The notes beneath the pieces were generated by a model, which was not told the DNA's origin, ran no database searches, and saw only the letters and a program-made list of their open reading frames with translations. Both the position numbers and the translations under genes were made by a program. This document shows, piece by piece, positions 8,122 to 12,014 of a DNA stretch of 12,014 nucleotides (position 1 is the first letter of the stretch; each line of letters begins with the position of its first letter). Location of the stretch: assembly GCA_028565635.1 (NCBI GenBank), contig JAOXYB010048369.1:1-12014 (forward strand), given 5' to 3'. Origin of the DNA: Phoronis ovalis (Eukaryota; Phoronida; Phoronidae).

Positions 8122-8145
8122 AGTCCGGCGCACGTGTGCAGGACT
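8122..8145. repeat. 24-bp near-perfect palindrome around CACGTG
   Basis: AGTCCGGCGCAC is followed by GTGTGCAGGACT, with 10 of 12 arm positions pairing. The centre is the E-box hexamer CACGTG. It is unusually GC-rich for this intron. It could be a transposon end or a regulatory dyad. Confidence 0.6.
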
Positions 8146-8322
8146 CCGGGACTATATTAAAAATAAAATTATTATAATTTATATACCGGTATGAACTTGA
8201 AGTTGGATGAACAGAAATGTGTTAAATTGACAGTGGCCGGATGAGCTAAGTCAGAAGAGTTTTTATTAATATTGTTCAAAATCATTCTGAAATACTTTCA
8301 CAAAGTATTGTACTACTCTTAC

Positions 8323-8370
8323 CGCCTTTTCAGCCCTACTTATGAACTCGGAAATCCTTTCGCCTTCCAT
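8323..8370 (-). CDS. RARS1: RARS1 coding exon 1: initiator methionine and first 16 residues
   Basis: The minus strand reads ATG at 8370 and then GERISEFISRAEKA after M-E, ending GCG before donor GTAAGAG. Joined in phase 0 to exon 2 it gives a continuous amphipathic N-terminus (SRAEKA/EVEILAMEEE). This compares well in length and character with the human start (MDVLVSECSARLLQQ then EEEIKSL). The start context is GGAAATATGG (A at -3, G at +4). In frame upstream there is a TAA before any other ATG. The exon sits in a CpG- and motif-rich patch typical of a housekeeping promoter. The call rests on phase, length, splice consensus and position, because this end of ArgRS is weakly conserved. A different upstream first exon cannot be excluded, but none better was seen between 680 and 8322. 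Confidence 0.83.
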
Positions 8371-8386
8371 ATTTCCAACACGCGTA

Positions 8387-8397
8387 AAGATGGCGGC
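8387..8397 (-). promoter_or_regulatory. YY1-type motif just upstream of RARS1 ATG
   Basis: GCCGCCATCTT on the minus strand (AAGATGGCGGC on plus) matches the YY1 consensus often placed at the 5' end of housekeeping genes. It lies 17 bp upstream of the RARS1 start, inside a CpG-rich patch (ACGCG, GCGGCCGC), so it probably falls in the core promoter or 5' UTR. The protein conservation and site use are inferred. Confidence 0.5.
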
Positions 8398-8559
8398 CGC
8401 GTATTCAATTATTGCCGCTTACTGAATTAGTAATCCTTGTGACTCAGAACTGGAAGCACTATATTTCCTTTAGCGAGAATGTTACTAAAATGAAACATTC
8501 TTACTAAAACATATCAACATTAAATCAAAACCAGTGCATGCCGGATTAATATAAAAGAA

Positions 8560-8568
8560 ACTTCCGGT
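8560..8568 (-). promoter_or_regulatory. ETS/GABP-type site in the RARS1 upstream region
   Basis: ACCGGAAGT on the minus strand is the full ETS (GABPA-like) consensus, 190 bp upstream of the RARS1 ATG. ETS plus YY1 sites are a common pairing in metazoan housekeeping promoters. It forms one edge of the inverted repeat at 8561-8635. Confidence 0.45.
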
Positions 8569-8635
8569 GACACCTAGCGGAAACTAATAAAACAACTATG
8601 TTCGACTCGGCCCCGCTGGGTGTCACACGCGGAAG
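8561..8635. repeat. Inverted repeat with 20- and 23-bp arms, 32-bp loop
   Basis: The left arm CTTCCGGTGACACCTAGCGG (8561-8580) matches the reverse complement of the right arm at 8613-8635 (CCGCTGGGTGTCACACGCGG then AAG), with a 3-base insertion and one mismatch. The spacer is AT-rich. It is GC-richer than its surroundings and lies upstream of RARS1. Confidence 0.85.
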
Positions 8636-8645
8636 AGAAAAACAT

Positions 8646-8664
8646 CGAAAAACTCAGTTTTTCG
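8646..8664. repeat. 19-bp perfect palindrome
   Basis: CGAAAAACT, one C, then AGTTTTTCG: nine perfectly paired positions on each side of a single central base. It begins 10 bp after the inverted repeat at 8561-8635. Confidence 0.8.
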
Positions 8665-8699
8665 TTTGTGACCGTCTGTCGTATATAAGATAAGGGATG

Positions 8700-10240
8700 T
8701 TACTATCAATGTGCTTTTTTAGGGTAGCCATTTTAGCAGAATTTTGCATAAAAACGCTTGAATTTAAATACGAAACATGATTTTGAAAAAATAAATAGTT
8801 TTGCAACTACATTTACTGAATTGTCATTAACCAAATTATACTAGATCCTTAATTTCTACTAACCCTGGTTTCGTAAATTTTTATTTAATAAAAATGGGCT
8901 TGACAGACAGGTCAAAGTGTAACAGTACCGTCCTCTGCACTACCTATACACCAACTTACAGTCACATTATTTCTATTTTTCTTTAAATCAATGTGATACA
9001 CATTTTTTTGATGTTTGAAAATAATAATTTTGGAAAATGTCGAGTAAAAAAAATCCAGACATGGTTTCTGCACATCATATTATTTGAAATTAATTATTGC
9101 ACAAATTCCTTGATTGTAATTTTTTTTTTTGGTGAAGATGTATTTATACATATGTTTTTAGTATATTGTTCTAATTATGGCTCTCCATTTGTCACAAGAG
9201 TAGGAAGTTTCGAAATAATGTAACACGCTTCTGAAACAGGGTAAAAGTGGGCACTCTTTATATTTATATAAAGTGTAATCTTTAATAATTAATTATTTAG
9301 TGTTGTGTCAGGTCTTTGCCATAAGTTATGTAACAATTAAAACGATTGGCGCCTGGAATAAGGAGGAACATACACTCATAAAACACACTCTTCTAACTGC
9401 TGAATAATATATACTTATTACTTCAGCAAATAAAATAAATATGACATAGCTTTAGACACCCAACAGCATCTAAATAGTATACTAATTATTAATTCTACAC
9501 TCAAAATGCAATAATATTTAGCGCAAATGTATATGTAATGTCGAGATATTTTTAATTTTCTAAGTACGTCTAATTACAATATACCGCCATTGAATTATGA
9601 ATTCCTCAGATAATTAATTAGCGCCGAACAAAATAAAATTTCGAGAGACGTAATTTTTAACATGGTTTAACAGTTTGGTTGTTTACTTGTAAAACCGGTT
9701 CTTCTTGAGGTAGCAGGGAAAGCTAAATTACCTGTAATATACCTGGAGCGATAATTGTTTAATACCGTAGATAGCAGTTAAGATTACCAACTTACTGTTT
9801 ACCTTGTTCTGTATCATAGTGACAAAACACTTAGATATTACATCTGGACGTAAAATTGAAAGTTGGTGGACGTGGTTTGTTAATTTTTGCTAGCATGCAT
9901 GGTGTTCTGAAATTTTTATCGATATTCAAGAATTAACAAATATACCTGGAAAGGTCGACTTTCTTCGGGCAGTTTTTGAAAGAGCAATCATGCATCTGTA
10001 TTCATTATTTTCGGATTAAAATTCGCTGGTAGAGAAAATCGTCGACAGAACGTATGCAGTGTTGTTCACTGTTTAGTACAACGCTCAAAGTTGTAAATTA
10101 AAGTTCGTACAATTATTTCTATTAATTTTATTGTATGCCCGTGTAACCCCGGTCGTGTGACATAACTAATTTCTATTGCTCCAACGGTTTTTTTAGTATG
10201 TTCAAGTTTTCTTAGAGTTTAATGTATCCTAGGCTCATAA
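8700..10240. other. Intergenic stretch between the divergent genes
   Basis: AT-rich DNA with no recognised protein, RNA gene or transposon. The longest open frame (8993-9223, plus, 76 codons) is Phe/Ile-rich, without motifs, and is most likely chance. Untranslated exons of either flanking gene could lie here, but sequence alone does not show them. Confidence 0.6.
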
Positions 10241-10246
10241 AGTAAA

Positions 10247-10333
10247 ATGGGAAAACGGCATGTTTGGTTTAAACAAAGTGGACAACCCAAGAATAGAAAC
10301 CAGAATATTTTTGATGTGGAATATTTTAAATAA
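10247..10333 (+). CDS. Small open reading frame of 28 codons (possible uORF or exon)
   Basis: It starts GTAAAATGG (A at -3, G at +4) and encodes MGKRHVWFKQSGQPKNRN followed by QNIFDVEYFK and TAA. It is basic at the front and has an unusually good start context, 340 bp upstream of the next plus-strand gene's ATG. I do not recognise it. It may be an upstream ORF in that gene's leader, or chance, because 28 codons is short. Confidence 0.2.
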   Translation: MGKRHVWFKQSGQPKNRNQNIFDVEYFK

Positions 10334-10672
10334 CAATCAGCGATGAGAAGGATGCGGTACTGATAACATACCACTGACGTACGTATACTGCATGTATCTT
10401 ATCATGGGAATTCAGCCTCGATATGCCGATAGAAAACAAATAAAGACTTATAAATTATAACTTATAATTACAGAAAACGGAACTGTTCTTTCGTGTACTG
10501 AGTGTTTTTAAATGGTTGACGAGACATTCATTTGTAACAGTGGATGAATTTACTATTAAACAAGTCAAGAAAACTCAGAAGTAATTTTGTTAGATAACGC
10601 AAACGGATTTTACTTCTAAACTAATTATTGATTAAAACAAAATTTTAAAAAATTGATAGATTTGCGTACAAA

Positions 10673-10743
10673 ATGCCAACTAAACAGTGTAGCAAGTCAA
10701 AGGAACAATTGAAGGAAGGTGAGAAGTTAGAAATCGACCCTAA
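10673..10743 (+). CDS. Unrecognised plus-strand gene, exon 1
   Basis: ATG at 10673 (context TACAAAATGC, A at -3) opens a frame reading MPTKQCSKSKEQLKEGEKLE then IDP. It ends CCTAA before a perfect donor, GTAAGTA, at 10744. Without splicing the frame stops two codons later at TAA, so the splice is needed. An in-frame TAA 27 bp upstream supports this ATG as the start. The exon leaves two bases (AA) that join the first base of exon 2 as an Asn codon. The peptide is Lys/Glu-rich and hydrophilic, with no signal peptide. I do not recognise the family. It faces away from RARS1. Confidence 0.6.
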
Positions 10744-11347
10744 GTAAGTATGAAACAAAAAAATCAAACAAGACATGTATTTTCATGAACACAGCCAGCT
10801 ATAATATACAATAACTGTCCTCAGAACATGTTTAATATATCAGTTTCAGGTACCCTTTCGAACAGTTTTACTGTACGAATAACATTATTAATTTTCTCAT
10901 GATATTTGCACACATAAATTTACTGTGTTAGAAACATATCAGTTGTTTAACAAGACTAAACTGTTTAATTTTCATTGACCCCTGTTCCCGGACAGGTACT
11001 TCAACGCGTCATAAATTGTGGTAATTTTCAAAGTTATCTGTTAATATAAAGGTTTATAGCACATTTGAGAGTTATGTCAACATCATTTATGTGAACATTT
11101 GATAATCGTGATATGTCATGGCAGATTAAAGAAAGATACATATTTCTTTTACGATTACCTGTCCTTTTCGATTGTTGTATCAAATAAATTTGTAAAAATT
11201 ACCATTTATTTATAAAACCTTATCATGAATTTAACAAAATTTAAATTCAGAGATAAAAAATTCTCACCCAGAACTTCATAAACATATACAACCTGGTTTA
11301 AAAAAGTCAACTAATACATAAAAAAGATTATTGTATTTCTTTACCAG
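10744..11347 (+). other. Intron 1 of the plus-strand gene
   Basis: This 604-bp AT-rich intron has donor GTAAGTA and ends TTGTATTTCTTTACCAG. The pyrimidine-rich acceptor tract is convincing. No feature inside it was recognised. Confidence 0.6.
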
Positions 11348-11594
11348 TCGAAGAACGCCAGTTGTCCGCACAACCAAGGCATGTCACAGGCAACAGGTTA
11401 CCAGACGAGTTGTGGCGGAAAAGAAGGCTCTCAGTGACGGTAACATTGCATTACCAGACATTGAAAAACATGATGATACAACGAACACATCCGGGAAAAA
11501 AGAAAGATTTCGAGGAAGTTTTACAGATAATTCTTTCTTTTATGAAGATGATGTATCATCGAGTGATACTGATTTGGAATTGGAAGGTAAATAA
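11348..11594 (+). CDS. Unrecognised plus-strand gene, exon 2
   Basis: Following the acceptor TTTCTTTACCAG, the frame set by exon 1 reads RRTPVVRTTKACHRQQVTRR, then VVAEKKALSDG, then KKERFRGSFTDNSFFYEDD and SSSDTDLELEG. The first half is strongly basic (Arg/Lys/Thr) and the second acidic and Ser-rich. This resembles a disordered nuclear or chromatin-type protein, but that is composition only. Two ends are possible. One is a donor at 11587 (AAG/GTAAAT), giving a 239-bp exon in phase 1. The other is direct reading to Lys and TAA at 11592-11594, giving a 105-residue protein whose stop overlaps AATAAA (11590-11595). Composition and stop-free length, together with the splice phase, argue that it is real. 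Confidence 0.6.
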
Positions 11595-11599
11595 ACATT

Positions 11600-12014
11600 G
11601 AATGGTTGAAATAATCGGGAAAATTTGACAGGGAGTCAAAATGGTAATCCATTGTATAACCGGGATACTTAAACAAGATGCGTGACGGGTTATAAGATCA
11701 CATTGTAGAGTGTAAACCAATTTATTTTTTTTATGAAATCCTTGTGCATCGATCCTAAATTGCGACATTCAAACTGTAACAATCTCTGATAGTGAGCTTC
11801 TCGGCAATATGTCGGAAGCACCCACCGAGTCTGTTCCCCATAATATCTGTTCCCCAGACGAGTCTGGCTGGCTGGCAAAACCTTAAAGAGTTCATCCAGC
11901 TGGTAATGGGGAACAGATCTGATTCTCCAAATCAACCCCACTAAATGATTCATTTAAGCACGAAACCCAGTAAAACAACAACTTTTTTTGCAAAATTCAG
12001 CTGGCAGATAGAGT
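11600..12014. other. Downstream intron or 3' flank with a probable dispersed repeat
   Basis: No exon could be supported. CTGTTCCCC occurs at 11831-11839 and 11847-11855, and inverted as GGGGAACAG at 11908-11916. The flanks of the first and third also match (TCTGTTCCCCAT). CAGACGAGTCTG (11855-11866) is a small dyad. On the minus strand 11953-11690 stays open for 87 codons, with no motif I know. The GC-richer, structured stretch 11780-11960 looks like a short repeat element. Confidence 0.4.

Larger units (their letters stand above)
680..8322 (-). other. RARS1 intron 1 (about 7.6 kb)
   Basis: Bounded by donor GTAAGAG (8322 downward) and acceptor TTGCTTTACAG (ending at 680) on the minus strand. 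It hosts every mobile element recognised in the window. Apart from the repeats listed separately, I see no gene in 680-950, 1290-1820, 1990-2330, 2440-4078, 5800-6060 or 8050-8320. These stretches are AT-rich with many stops in all frames. Confidence 0.8.

Noticed and set aside
8681-8690. GTATATAAGA as a TATA box for a plus-strand promoter
   Set aside because: TATA-like words are common in this AT-rich DNA and no coding start lies suitably close downstream on the plus strand.
9253-9275. CACTCTTTATAT...ATATAAAGTG hairpin as a possible terminator or MITE
   Set aside because: It is short, has a bulge and is AT-only at the core. Such structures are expected in AT-rich DNA.
9708-9716. TGAGGTAGC resembling the let-7 microRNA seed
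   Set aside because: Only the first eight bases agree, the rest of mature let-7 is absent and no matching hairpin arm is seen.
11362-11601. Second overlapping plus-strand frame in exon 2
   Set aside because: It does not join in phase to exon 1 and gives a composition without pattern. The 11348-11594 frame joins correctly.

Overview
This is eukaryotic, animal-type genomic DNA: AT-rich, with short exons in good splice contexts separated by long introns full of decayed transposons and repeats. No operon, CRISPR array, rRNA or tRNA gene could be supported. The repeat style (Tc1-type transposon, LINE reverse transcriptase remnant, tandem GGCCATCTTGGAAGTGATC modules) suggests an invertebrate, perhaps a mollusc, but that is only an impression.

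The anchor gene is on the minus strand. Its first three coding exons encode the N-terminus of cytosolic arginyl-tRNA synthetase (RARS1). Exon 1 is 8370-8323 (16 codons), exon 2 is 679-530 (50 codons) and exon 3 is 389-201 (63 codons). All junctions are phase 0 with GT-AG borders, giving 129 residues before the gene leaves the window at base 1. The recognition rests on exon 3 (AYPDLPDPP, KFGDYQCNSAM) and on the leucine-zipper helix of exon 2. Exon 1 was found by looking for a short phase-0 ATG exon with a good donor beside a promoter-like CpG patch. Upstream of it are YY1-like and ETS-like motifs and a strong inverted repeat.

Intron 1 (680-8322, about 7.6 kb) holds most of the interest. From low to high coordinate it contains: copies of a dispersed repeat in opposite orientations (about 1.0-1.26 kb and 2.34-2.4 kb); a cluster of TATAGAATTCTATA palindromes (1.8-2.0 kb); a complete but dead Tc1/mariner DD34E transposon with about 60-bp terminal inverted repeats (4079-5611); a 43-bp tandem duplication (5702-5787); a higher-order tandem array of seven related modules (about 6060-7510); and a minus-strand fragment of a LINE reverse transcriptase (about 7530-8040). 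The stretch 2440-4078 has no recognisable gene.

On the plus strand, head-to-head with RARS1 and about 2.3 kb away (ATG to ATG), a second gene begins at 10673. Exon 1 (10673-10743) joins in frame to exon 2 (11348-11586 or to a stop at 11594). It predicts a basic then acidic, low-complexity protein that I do not recognise. The last 400 bases hold a small repeat built on CTGTTCCCC. The two genes need not be functionally related. They may share the promoter-containing interval, but that is inference.
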